Positions 56,600 to 64,000 of a DNA stretch of 64,000 bases are shown piece after piece (position 1 is the stretch's first letter; each line of letters starts with the position of its first letter). The position numbers were made by a program, and so were the translations under genes. This stretch comes from Sphingomonas sp. CROZ-RG-20F-R02-07 (lineage in GTDB: Bacteria; Pseudomonadota; Alphaproteobacteria; Sphingomonadales; Sphingomonadaceae). The stretch spans positions 1 through 64,000 of the forward strand of contig NZ_JAKNQJ010000014.1 in NCBI RefSeq assembly GCF_022662335.1, read 5' to 3'. The notes under the pieces were generated by a model, which worked only from the letters and a program-made list of their open reading frames with translations, ran no database searches and was not told where the DNA came from.

Positions 56600-57235
56600 A
56601 TGAAGACCGCACCCCTTCTCGCATCCGCGCTGGGTTTCCTCGCCATCACCGCCGCACCCGCGCTTGCCGAGGGGAAGGCGGATCGCGCCCGCGCCGCGAT
56701 CGCCGAAGCGTCGGGCAAGCTCGACGCGTCCGCCAAGGTGGGCACGGGCGGCGACGCGCCGCGCCTCCAGGCCCAGGCGCAGGCCGCGCTGCGCACCGCG
56801 CAGGAATCGCTCGCGAGCGGCCACAAGGAAGACGCCATCGCGCAGGCGAACCATGCCTCCGAACTCGCCGACATGGCGCTGAACGAAGCGCAGCGAAACC
56901 GCACCATGGCCGAACGCGCCCAGCGCACACAGGCCAATAGCGTTGCCGTCAGCGCGCAGGCCGATGCCGCCGCCGCGAACGCGCGCGCCGATCAGGCAGA
57001 GCAGGCCGCCGCGGCCGCCGCCGCCGATGCCGCCGCCGCGCGCGCGGCGCCCCCCGTCGTCGTCGCCGCACCGCCGGCGCCGACCACGACGGTGACGACG
57101 GAGACGACCAAATCCACCGCGGCGACCGCCACCACCACCAAGCCGGCCGTGCGCCGCGTCGTTCACCGCGTCACCCACGCCAAGCCACGCGTCGCCACCA
57201 CCGAGAAGACGACCACCACCGTCACCACCAACTGA
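56600..57235 (+). CDS. secreted Ala/Thr-rich coiled-coil protein, unknown function
   Basis: A 211-residue protein. A signal peptide (1-24, cut after APALA) is followed by a helical, Ala/Gln-rich region (about 25-155, with AAADAAAARAA), probably a coiled coil. A low-complexity Thr/Val/Lys-rich tail follows (155-211). An AGGAGA precedes the ATG at 56600. It is divergent from marR and convergent with the TonB receptor. I do not recognise a function; it may be a periplasmic or cell-wall-associated structural protein. Confidence 0.7.
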   Translation: MKTAPLLASALGFLAITAAPALAEGKADRARAAIAEASGKLDASAKVGTGGDAPRLQAQAQAALRTAQESLASGHKEDAIAQANHASELADMALNEAQRNRTMAERAQRTQANSVAVSAQADAAAANARADQAEQAAAAAAADAAAARAAPPVVVAAPPAPTTTVTTETTKSTAATATTTKPAVRRVVHRVTHAKPRVATTEKTTTTVTTN

Positions 57236-57243
57236 GCCAAGCC

Positions 57244-57268
57244 GCCGCCGCCCGATCTGGGCGGCGGC
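57244..57268. terminator. two-way hairpin between convergent genes
   Basis: A 10-bp GC stem (GCCGCCGCCC with GGGCGGCGGC) and a 5-base loop lie between the Ala-rich protein gene and the TonB receptor gene stop. There is no T run on either side. Confidence 0.5.
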
Positions 57269-57270
57269 GC

Positions 57271-59550
57271 TTACAACCGCGCGGTCACCTGGGCCGATAC
57301 GGCTCGCTGCGGGAACGGGTGGAACAGGAAATACCGGTCGTTCCCGACATTATCGACGCCCAGCGCAAAGCTGTATCGCGGCGTGGCGCGGATCACCGCG
57401 CGTAGATCGACCACGCAATAGCGGTAGAAGCCGCCATAGGTGTTCCCGACCGCATCGCTGTTGTCGAGCGTGCCGTAATTGCGGCTGGCATAGCGCACCG
57501 CCGCCGTCAGCGACACCGCGGAGACCGGGCGCCACGTCGCGACCCCACTCGCCTTCCACCGCGGCACGGAGGGAAGCAGATGCCCCACCGCCGCCGGAAA
57601 CGCCGCGTCCGCGCGCGTGATCGCATCGGCATAGGTCGCGCTACCCGACAGATCGACGCCCGCCAGCGGCCAGTTCGTGCGCGCGAACGCCACCTCCACG
57701 CCCCGCGCGCGCGTTCGGTCGACATTCTGCACATAGGCGTAGAGCGTGCCCGATCCCGCCACCAGCGGCGCGGATTGCGAGATCAGCGCATCCGCCACGG
57801 TTTCGGCGAATAGCGACACCCGTGCGCTGCCATGCGCATCGACGCGTTCGATGGCGAGTTCCTCCGACAGCGCGCGCTCGGGCCGCAAATTCGGATCGGG
57901 TACGCTCAGCACCGCACCCGTCGACACCGTCTGGTACAGCTCGCCGACCGTGGGAAAGCGATAGGCCTTGCCGAACGACGCGCGCACGCTCCAGTGCGGG
58001 TCGATCGCATAGGCCAGCGCCGCCTTGGGCGAGAAGCCGCGCGCACGACGTTCGGGCTGCACCACCGCGAGCGCTGGCGTCAGCGCGAAATTATAGCCGT
58101 CATAGGCACGCCACCATTCGTAGCGCCCACCCAGGGTGAGCGTCAGCGGCGGTGCGAGCGTCCACGCATCCTGCGCCCATAGCGCCCGGGTTTGCGTCCG
58201 CCCGCGCGAGGCGAGGTCGATCGGCCCCTCGCCGCCCCCCAGCCAGTCGGTTGTCCGGTAGCGGTCGCTTTCCACCACGAAGCGATCGTCATGCGCGCCG
58301 CCGCTCAGCACATGGCCGCCGCCCACCCGCCACGTCACGTTCGTGTCGATCGTGTACCAGCCAGTGCCCTCCATCCGCGTGATCGTTCCCGCGCCACCCG
58401 CCGACGCACCGGGCAAGGTGGTGGCAGGGCTGCGCAGCACGTCATGCGCATATTCGTACAGCGTGCCGATCACCGCCCAGTCGAATGCCTGCCCCGTGCT
58501 CCGGGCCGAAACGGCATGCGACCAATGGCGCTCGTCATACCGATACACCCCGCCCGCAAACGCGCTCGCTGCGACCGTGTAGGGATAGCCCGCGATGGTC
58601 AGACTGCCGGCATAGACGGGAAGCCCCGATGCGGCGCCCGTCAGATATGTCTCCGCCGTCGCATCGGTGTCGTTCAGGAACAGGCCGCCCACATAGGTCA
58701 GCCGCAGCTTGGCGGTCACGTCGAGCGCGGCCTTGAGCTTGAAATTGCCTTGCCGCTGATGCTCGATGCCAGAGGCGCCGAGCACGCGGATCGCGGCGCC
58801 GGTGCGGTTGGCTGCGTCATATCCGCCGGTCGTGGCGCCCCCCCCAGACCCCGCCGCCGCCGGGCGCGTGGCGGTCACATAGGTGAGCGGCTGGCCGTTG
58901 CTGGTCGTCTCCACCGCGCTGGCAAAGAGCGACAACGGCCCAAAGCGATCGCCGAGCGTCGCGCCGATCTGGCCGCTCGGCAGCGTCGCTTGCGTGCCAT
59001 ATTGGTCATAGGTCTGCACCGTCGTGCCGGCGGTGAGCGTCCCCTCCAGCCGGTCGGGCAGCCGCGTGGTGATGTTGACCACCGCCCCGATCGCATTGCC
59101 GGGATAGGCCGCGGCGAACGGGCCGTAGAGCACGTCGATCCGCGCGATCTCCTCGGGGCTTACCAGGCCCCAGCGCGGGCTCGCCGTGCCGTTGTTGTTG
59201 CCGATCAACGCCGACAGCAGCGCCCCGTCGGCATAGACGAGGCTGCGCGCGCTGGAGCCGAGCCCCGAGGTGCGCGTGGCAAGCGGCGCCTGCGTATCGC
59301 CGATATGCCGTTTGCGGACGACGAGGCTCGGCATGTATTTAAGCGTATCTTCGACATTGGTGGCGTTGACAGTCTCGGCGATCATATCGGCATCGATGCT
59401 CGCACGCGTCGGCGCGGGAGCCTCCGCCTGCCGGCGGGCGATCACCAGCACATCGCCGGGCTTCGGTGCGGCCTCTTGCGCATGGGCGGCGGCCGACGTC
59501 GCGCACGCCACGAGTGCGAGCGTGGACGCCCGCGAAGACAGGCGGATCAT
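57271..59550 (-). CDS. TonB-dependent outer-membrane receptor
   Basis: A 759-residue receptor. A signal peptide (1-24, cut after AHA) is followed by a TonB-box-like DVLVIARRQ, a plug domain (about 45-165, with NVEDTLKYMPSLVVRKRH and IDVLYGPFAAAYPGNAIGAV) and a beta-barrel to residue 759. The barrel ends RAVSAQVTARL rather than in the usual terminal Phe. It imports a scarce ligand across the outer membrane with TonB energy. It follows a DUF2946 gene by 57 bp, and DUF2946 proteins are linked to copper or other metal handling, so a metal ligand is likely. Confidence 0.92.
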   Translation of the reverse strand: MIRLSSRASTLALVACATSAAAHAQEAAPKPGDVLVIARRQAEAPAPTRASIDADMIAETVNATNVEDTLKYMPSLVVRKRHIGDTQAPLATRTSGLGSSARSLVYADGALLSALIGNNNGTASPRWGLVSPEEIARIDVLYGPFAAAYPGNAIGAVVNITTRLPDRLEGTLTAGTTVQTYDQYGTQATLPSGQIGATLGDRFGPLSLFASAVETTSNGQPLTYVTATRPAAAGSGGGATTGGYDAANRTGAAIRVLGASGIEHQRQGNFKLKAALDVTAKLRLTYVGGLFLNDTDATAETYLTGAASGLPVYAGSLTIAGYPYTVAASAFAGGVYRYDERHWSHAVSARSTGQAFDWAVIGTLYEYAHDVLRSPATTLPGASAGGAGTITRMEGTGWYTIDTNVTWRVGGGHVLSGGAHDDRFVVESDRYRTTDWLGGGEGPIDLASRGRTQTRALWAQDAWTLAPPLTLTLGGRYEWWRAYDGYNFALTPALAVVQPERRARGFSPKAALAYAIDPHWSVRASFGKAYRFPTVGELYQTVSTGAVLSVPDPNLRPERALSEELAIERVDAHGSARVSLFAETVADALISQSAPLVAGSGTLYAYVQNVDRTRARGVEVAFARTNWPLAGVDLSGSATYADAITRADAAFPAAVGHLLPSVPRWKASGVATWRPVSAVSLTAAVRYASRNYGTLDNSDAVGNTYGGFYRYCVVDLRAVIRATPRYSFALGVDNVGNDRYFLFHPFPQRAVSAQVTARL

Positions 59551-59607
59551 GGGAATAACCTTGGATCGGCGCGAAGCGGGTCGCGCGGGGAAGCGGGCGG
59601 GCGAGGT

Positions 59608-60003
59608 TCAGGCCCGCGCCGGCGGCCCCTGCGACGGCGGTCGCCAGCGGATGGCGTCACGCCTCGGCCAGCGCGCCAGCGGACGCAACCCCGCCGCGAG
59701 CACGGCCACCACCACCGCCACGACCCACGCCGCATCCGCGCCGGCGATCGACGGCAAGGACAGCCCCGCGAACGGACAGGCGGTGTCGGTCTTGCCGGGC
59801 GATTCCCGACCATGCCCGTGATGCATGGCCGCCATTGCCACCGGCACCGCGCCGGCGGCCGGGCACGGCATGATCGCCACGCCCGACGCGGTCGCCACCG
59901 GCATGAAGCCCAAAGGCACCGCCAGCCGCACCGCAAGCGCCATCAGCACCACCAGCGCAGCGCCAAAGCGATGACCGCGAAGAAAAAGCCGAACCGCCCC
60001 CAT
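59608..60003 (-). CDS. DUF2946-family small membrane protein
   Basis: A 131-residue protein with two hydrophobic segments (about 12-34 and 91-106). Between them lie metal-ligand-like residues: Cys47, the MHHGH cluster (60-64) and CPFAGL (Cys76), the DUF2946 signature. Members of this family are often encoded next to copper-linked TonB receptors; the exact role is unknown. It is the first gene of a two-gene operon with the TonB receptor. Confidence 0.75.
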   Translation of the reverse strand: MGAVRLFLRGHRFGAALVVLMALAVRLAVPLGFMPVATASGVAIMPCPAAGAVPVAMAAMHHGHGRESPGKTDTACPFAGLSLPSIAGADAAWVVAVVVAVLAAGLRPLARWPRRDAIRWRPPSQGPPARA

Positions 60004-60782
60004 CCCCCCCGCTAACGCGCGGCGGCCGGGCTGTCACGGCAGGAATTGGGGGAGTGTGGAGCGGGTGAAGGGAATACGCCGTTGCCGGAATTGGCTGGTG
60101 GCGGAGGCTTGATCGGCCAGAGAAGACTGGATGTTCCGCTTACACGTGGTGGAAAACGGTACGGCCGCTTCCGGAAGTCGAGCGTAGTGCGTTGCCGTTC
60201 GTCCAGGCTCGGGTGATCCGCGGCTTCACACACAAGCCAGGGTAGTCGGACGACTTGAGGGTTGCCCCATCAGATATGATGTGAGACACCGTAGCAGGGT
60301 CGACCCAGCCAACCCGAGAAATCTCGGCGACCATTGGGCAGATCGACGGGGCGTTGTCGTCCGAGCAGGTCCCAAGGCCATCGTAGAAGCGATGCCTGGT
60401 GCGTTGATCGACGGCGTCTGGAAGACGCGGACCGTCGAGCGACGCAAGCTGGCGAGACCGTCACCGATTATCTTGAAGCGAAGAGAATTCGGGATCGCAG
60501 CCCATGTGCAACGACGGATGATAGTCGCTGCGGAGCTTCGCCTTTTACTTGGAAACCGCACTCAGGTAATCCGGCATGCGTCGCGCCAGCGCCGCGAGCG
60601 GTCACGCGGCGGAAGATCAACGCCGCAGATCTGGCGCAGAGGACGGGCCCGCCCGCGGATGCGATCCGATCGGCGATGACCATTCACATGCCGAATTCGG
60701 CCGCCGGGGGCATCCGCTTTCGGCTCCACCACCGCTCTAACAGACACCCCCTGCCTTGACTCGATTACACCGGCCCGCGGCA
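60004..60782. other. 779-bp stretch without a convincing gene
   Basis: Several frames are open for 60-140 codons on both strands, but none has a recognisable family, good start or ribosome binding site. The longest plausible one is on the minus strand, about 60140-60465; its only ATG (60334) would leave 64 residues. The composition is less GC-biased than the flanking genes. The stretch must hold the DUF2946 operon promoter near its left end. It may be a decayed gene. Confidence 0.5.
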
Positions 60783-63700
60783 TCAGAACGAAGCAATCAG
60801 GCTGCCCATCAGGCTGTGATACGTCGTCCGCTTTCCAAACTCTCCGCCGTAGCTGATCCGAGCCGAGAAGCCGTGGCCGAGCGAACCGGTGAGGTTGGCA
60901 TCCACCGTCCCGGTGTCGCGGTCGAGGAACGCGCGCGTGACAAACGGACTCACGTTCGTCGGCGCGCCGACGAAGACGGCGCTGACGCCGACATCGTCGA
61001 ACCGGTGCATGTAGCCGCCCCGCACCGCCAGCCGCATCGGCGTGCCGTATACCGAGAAGGCATGCGACACATCGAGGCTGGGACGGACGAAGGCCAGACC
61101 TTCGACCCCGACGTCACCGACAGCAAGCGACAGCGGACCGGCACCCTGTTCGACGATCCGCTGCTGATCCCAATAGGCGTAACCGCCCTCGACACCCGGG
61201 CGCACCGTCACCGCGCCGAGATCGAAGCGGTAGCCGACGTCGCCGCCGAGCTGACCGAAATCGAACCGTTGCTGTGCAGAGGCCACCGTGGGAGCCGCCG
61301 CGATCGCAGCCGGCGCGGCTACCGGTCGCGTGGTGGAAACGCTGGCGTGACCGAGCGTGCCGTACACCGCGACATCGAGCGCCTGGCCGCGATAGCCGAG
61401 CGAGAGGCCGAGCTGGTAGCGGTCGCCCTTGCCCCGGCCACCGCCGTCCTCGATCGCGGCCTCGACGGTTTCGTAGGACCCACCGACGCCGAAATGCAAT
61501 CCGCCGCCACCTAGCACATGTTCGATACCGCCCTGAATATGCGTGCCCATGTCACGATAAGCGGCATTGTCGAACGTCGTACTCTGGCGGAAGCGGTCCC
61601 CACCGGCCGAGAGCCACATGCAACCGCCCCGCGCATCGAGGATGCCGCTGCTTGCGCAATCGGACAGCCGCCCTGCGAACCGCTCGCCACTGTAGCTGGC
61701 CGAGGCGATCTGGTCCGCGTAGACCTCGCCGCCGAAGCTGTCGTAGATCCGACCCAGCGTCGCCGTGTCGCGCGTGTAGAACAGTTGCGTGACGACCGGG
61801 GCCAGCACGTCGCTCGACCCGGCCGCCTGGATGCGGTTGACGTAATCGCCCACCGCGGTCCGATTGCGGTTGAGCGGACGGCCGACACCGGCGAAATCGA
61901 CATTGGCGCGCAGCAACAACTGCTGACCCGCGGTTTCCAGCCCGAACGCCGCGACGGCCGAGGTCGGCACGTCGAGCGCCAGACCCCCGTTGGTGATGCC
62001 GCCTGCGGCATCGACCAGCACGCTGGTCCGGTTGCCGGCCTGGATCGAGGGGACGTTTGCGACGACCGTCGACACGCGGCCGGCCAGCCGCGCGCTCCCG
62101 GTCGCATTCACCCGATCGGTGAACTGCGCCTGGCGTGCCGGTGCGAAGTCGAGATCGGTGACGTAGCTGCCGCTCGTCGACTGATTGAGGCTGCCGCCCA
62201 GCGCGACGGTCTGGAGCCGACCGACGTCGCCCGGCGTTAACCGCCCGGCGTTGTCGAGCACGCCCGCGGCACCCAGCGCGACGGTGTCGAAGGGCACGAA
62301 GGTCGCGCCCACGGCGTTGTTGAAGCGATTGACCTCGCCCGCCACGGCGCCGCCAGTTCCGACCAGACGGACGTTGCCATAAACCAGGCCGGCGTTGTTC
62401 ACCGTATCGTTGCCGCTGGTGCCGGTGATCGCCAGATTCGATACCGCCGACACCGATCCGGCGATTGCCAGCACGTTGTTTGCGCCACCGTCAAAAGCCA
62501 CGCCGACACCGCTGCCGCTGCCGCCACGGACCGTTCCGGTCGAGCCGACGGTGATGTCGCCCGCTCCATTCGCGCCCACGCTCTGCGCCAGCACCGCGGT
62601 CGATCCTGCGCCGGTGGCGAACACGTCGCCGCCGAGGTTCAGCGTCACCGCGCCGCCGCGCCCCTGGCCACCAGCGGTGCCGGCGAACAACCCATCGACG
62701 AAGCCGCCACCGCCACCGATCGACTGGGCGACCACGCCATAGGCGCCGTCACCGGTCACGACTACGTCGCCGGTCTGGGTGAAGGCGACCGCGCCGCCAT
62801 CGCCGCTGTTGCCGCTGCGCAGCGCAAGCCCCGCGAAGCCGGCACCCAATGCGGCACCGCCGCCTCCACCGATCGACTGGAGCAACACCCCGTGCGAACG
62901 CACGCCGGTGGTGCGGATCAGACCGGCGTTGGTGATCGTCACGCTGCCCCCGGATCCACTGACGCCCGCCGCGCCGCCAAGCGACGTTGCCGCCGTCCCG
63001 ATATCGGCTAGGCGCACGTCGCCGCCACCGCCACCGATGGATTGGGCGAACAGGCCGGCGCTATAATCGCCGTTGGTCTGCACGCCGGCATAGGTCCCGG
63101 CGATCGCCCCGCCGTCGGCGCCGCTGCCACCGTTGCCGCCGAGCGCCACCGTGGCGATCGAACCGAGCGAAGCGCCGCTCGCCAGCCGTACGCCGGCCGA
63201 GCCGCCGCCGCCGCCGATCGACTGGAGGATCGCACCCGGCGCGATCAGCCCTTGGGTGGCGATCAAGCCGCGCTGCGTCACGGAGACGACGCCGCCCGGC
63301 GAGCTTGCGGTGCCGGTGCCGCCAAGAGCGATGTCGATCGCTCCCGGCGTCGCCTTCGTCGTGTCGAGCAACGCGCTGGTCCGGCCGCCGCCACCGCCGA
63401 TCGACTGGACGAGCTGGCCCGGCGTATCGCTGCCGATCGCCGTCACCTGCCCGGTCAGCGCGATCACCGCCGCGGCGCCCGCATTGTTGCTGCCGCCGTT
63501 ACCGCCCTGTCGGATCGTCACGTCGGATGCCAATTGCGGCGTGGATGTCGCCATCGCCCGCAATACCGCCGATTGCAGTACCGGCGCCCCCGCCGACGCG
63601 GTGCTGGCGGTCTGAGCCGACGAGTCGCTCGCCTTGGGCATGAAGGCCAGGTTGAGATAGGCGGTGCCGCCGCCGCCACCGATCGACTGCACGCCCGAAC

Positions 63701-64000
63701 CGCTGCCGCCGGCGCCCGCCACGGCCTGGTTGCCGACCACGTTGACCGTGATCGGTGCCGCCGCATCGTCCTGCGCCGCGTCCGCTCCCAGGCTGGAGTC
63801 GAACTTCGAGCGCAACGCCGCCGTCAGACTCTGCGGCAAACCCGGCAGGTCCGTGATCCCCGACAGATCGAGCGACAACGTACCGCCACCGCCGCCGATC
63901 GCCTGGACGAAGGTCGCACTCTTGTTGTCGCCCAAGACGACGATCGAACCCCGCTGGTCGAGCGTCACCACGCCGGCCTTGCCGCCCTTGCCGCCGCCGA
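60783..64000 (-). CDS. autotransporter with IGGGGG repeats, 5' end outside window
   Basis: Over 1070 codons are visible and the frame continues past 64000, so the N-terminus and signal peptide are not in view. The passenger consists of repeats of about 50-90 residues, each with a Q(S/A)IGGGGG core (seven clear copies and one degenerate QSVGANG), rich in Gly, Ala, Thr and Val. These repeats are typical of large sphingomonad and rhizobial adhesin-like autotransporters. The last 300 or so residues form an autotransporter beta-barrel and end in the expected terminal Phe (SLIASF). It is probably an outer-membrane adhesin. Confidence 0.9.
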   Translation of the reverse strand, partial: GGGKGGKAGVVTLDQRGSIVVLGDNKSATFVQAIGGGGGTLSLDLSGITDLPGLPQSLTAALRSKFDSSLGADAAQDDAAAPITVNVVGNQAVAGAGGSGSGVQSIGGGGGTAYLNLAFMPKASDSSAQTASTASAGAPVLQSAVLRAMATSTPQLASDVTIRQGGNGGSNNAGAAAVIALTGQVTAIGSDTPGQLVQSIGGGGGRTSALLDTTKATPGAIDIALGGTGTASSPGGVVSVTQRGLIATQGLIAPGAILQSIGGGGGSAGVRLASGASLGSIATVALGGNGGSGADGGAIAGTYAGVQTNGDYSAGLFAQSIGGGGGDVRLADIGTAATSLGGAAGVSGSGGSVTITNAGLIRTTGVRSHGVLLQSIGGGGGAALGAGFAGLALRSGNSGDGGAVAFTQTGDVVVTGDGAYGVVAQSIGGGGGFVDGLFAGTAGGQGRGGAVTLNLGGDVFATGAGSTAVLAQSVGANGAGDITVGSTGTVRGGSGSGVGVAFDGGANNVLAIAGSVSAVSNLAITGTSGNDTVNNAGLVYGNVRLVGTGGAVAGEVNRFNNAVGATFVPFDTVALGAAGVLDNAGRLTPGDVGRLQTVALGGSLNQSTSGSYVTDLDFAPARQAQFTDRVNATGSARLAGRVSTVVANVPSIQAGNRTSVLVDAAGGITNGGLALDVPTSAVAAFGLETAGQQLLLRANVDFAGVGRPLNRNRTAVGDYVNRIQAAGSSDVLAPVVTQLFYTRDTATLGRIYDSFGGEVYADQIASASYSGERFAGRLSDCASSGILDARGGCMWLSAGGDRFRQSTTFDNAAYRDMGTHIQGGIEHVLGGGGLHFGVGGSYETVEAAIEDGGGRGKGDRYQLGLSLGYRGQALDVAVYGTLGHASVSTTRPVAAPAAIAAAPTVASAQQRFDFGQLGGDVGYRFDLGAVTVRPGVEGGYAYWDQQRIVEQGAGPLSLAVGDVGVEGLAFVRPSLDVSHAFSVYGTPMRLAVRGGYMHRFDDVGVSAVFVGAPTNVSPFVTRAFLDRDTGTVDANLTGSLGHGFSARISYGGEFGKRTTYHSLMGSLIASF

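Noticed and set aside
58192-60015. A 607-codon frame opposite the TonB receptor
   Set aside because: It is an Arg/His/Ala-rich shadow; the receptor on the other strand has clear motifs.
60004-60300. Possible cobalamin or other riboswitch before the DUF2946-TonB operon
   Set aside because: No B12-box or other conserved riboswitch core could be seen.
60226-60561. A 111-codon minus-strand frame in the orphan stretch
   Set aside because: No ribosome binding site, low-complexity Ser/Arg/Thr content and no recognisable domain.
62000-64000. Possible CRISPR or tandem DNA repeat array
   Set aside because: The repeated bases encode the IGGGGG motif in one frame, with irregular spacing of 150-270 bp; there are no spacers or cas genes.

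Overview
The window is a high-GC alphaproteobacterial chromosome segment, most likely Sphingomonas or a close sphingomonad. The assignment rests on the ribosomal protein gene order, the uS5 protein with a long Gly/Arg-rich N-terminus, the bacteriophytochrome/heme oxygenase pair, the TonB-dependent receptor and the large IGGGGG-repeat autotransporter. It is inferred from protein character, not from a database search.

Region 1 (1-4455) is the right end of a genomic island inserted at the 3' end of guaA. It carries a DUF932 protein, an SRAP (YedK/HMCES-type) DNA-damage protein with a coupled small gene, an AlpA-type regulator, and a tyrosine integrase broken by a TGA exactly at the catalytic arginine of its HxxR motif. 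Repeated TACCGTCA motifs lie between the integrase and guaA. The other end of the island is outside the window.

Region 2 (4456-28269, minus strand) is housekeeping: guaA, then the alpha operon (rpsM-rpsK-rpoA-rplQ), a two-component system, and the spc, S10 and str operons from adk and secY back to rpsL. The block starts at a strong rpsL promoter near 28429-28457. It is punctuated by intrinsic-terminator-like hairpins before rplN, rplO and secY, and ends in clear terminators after adk and rplQ. Unusual residues or extensions occur in uS5 (RGG tail), uL3 (acidic C-tail) and uS12 (Arg at position 88, a streptomycin-resistance-type residue).

Region 3 (28270-45170) holds a small membrane protein gene, a periplasmic alpha/beta hydrolase, tRNA-Trp, then secE-nusG-rplK-rplA. 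A terminator follows rplA. In place of the usual rplJ-rplL there are three Tad-type pseudopilin/vWA genes and a Pro/Thr-rich membrane protein. rpoB-rpoC then follow from their own consensus-like promoter and end in a strong terminator.

Region 4 (45270-64000) is accessory. It contains a DUF2975/XRE/membrane-protein set, a catalase-family gene coupled to a metallophosphoesterase, a bacteriophytochrome kinase convergent with its heme oxygenase, and a small conserved protein. A MarR-regulated EmrAB/TolC-type efflux operon follows, then a secreted Ala/Thr-rich protein, a DUF2946-TonB receptor pair (probable metal uptake), a 0.8-kb stretch without a convincing gene, and the C-terminal part of an autotransporter that runs off the right edge.
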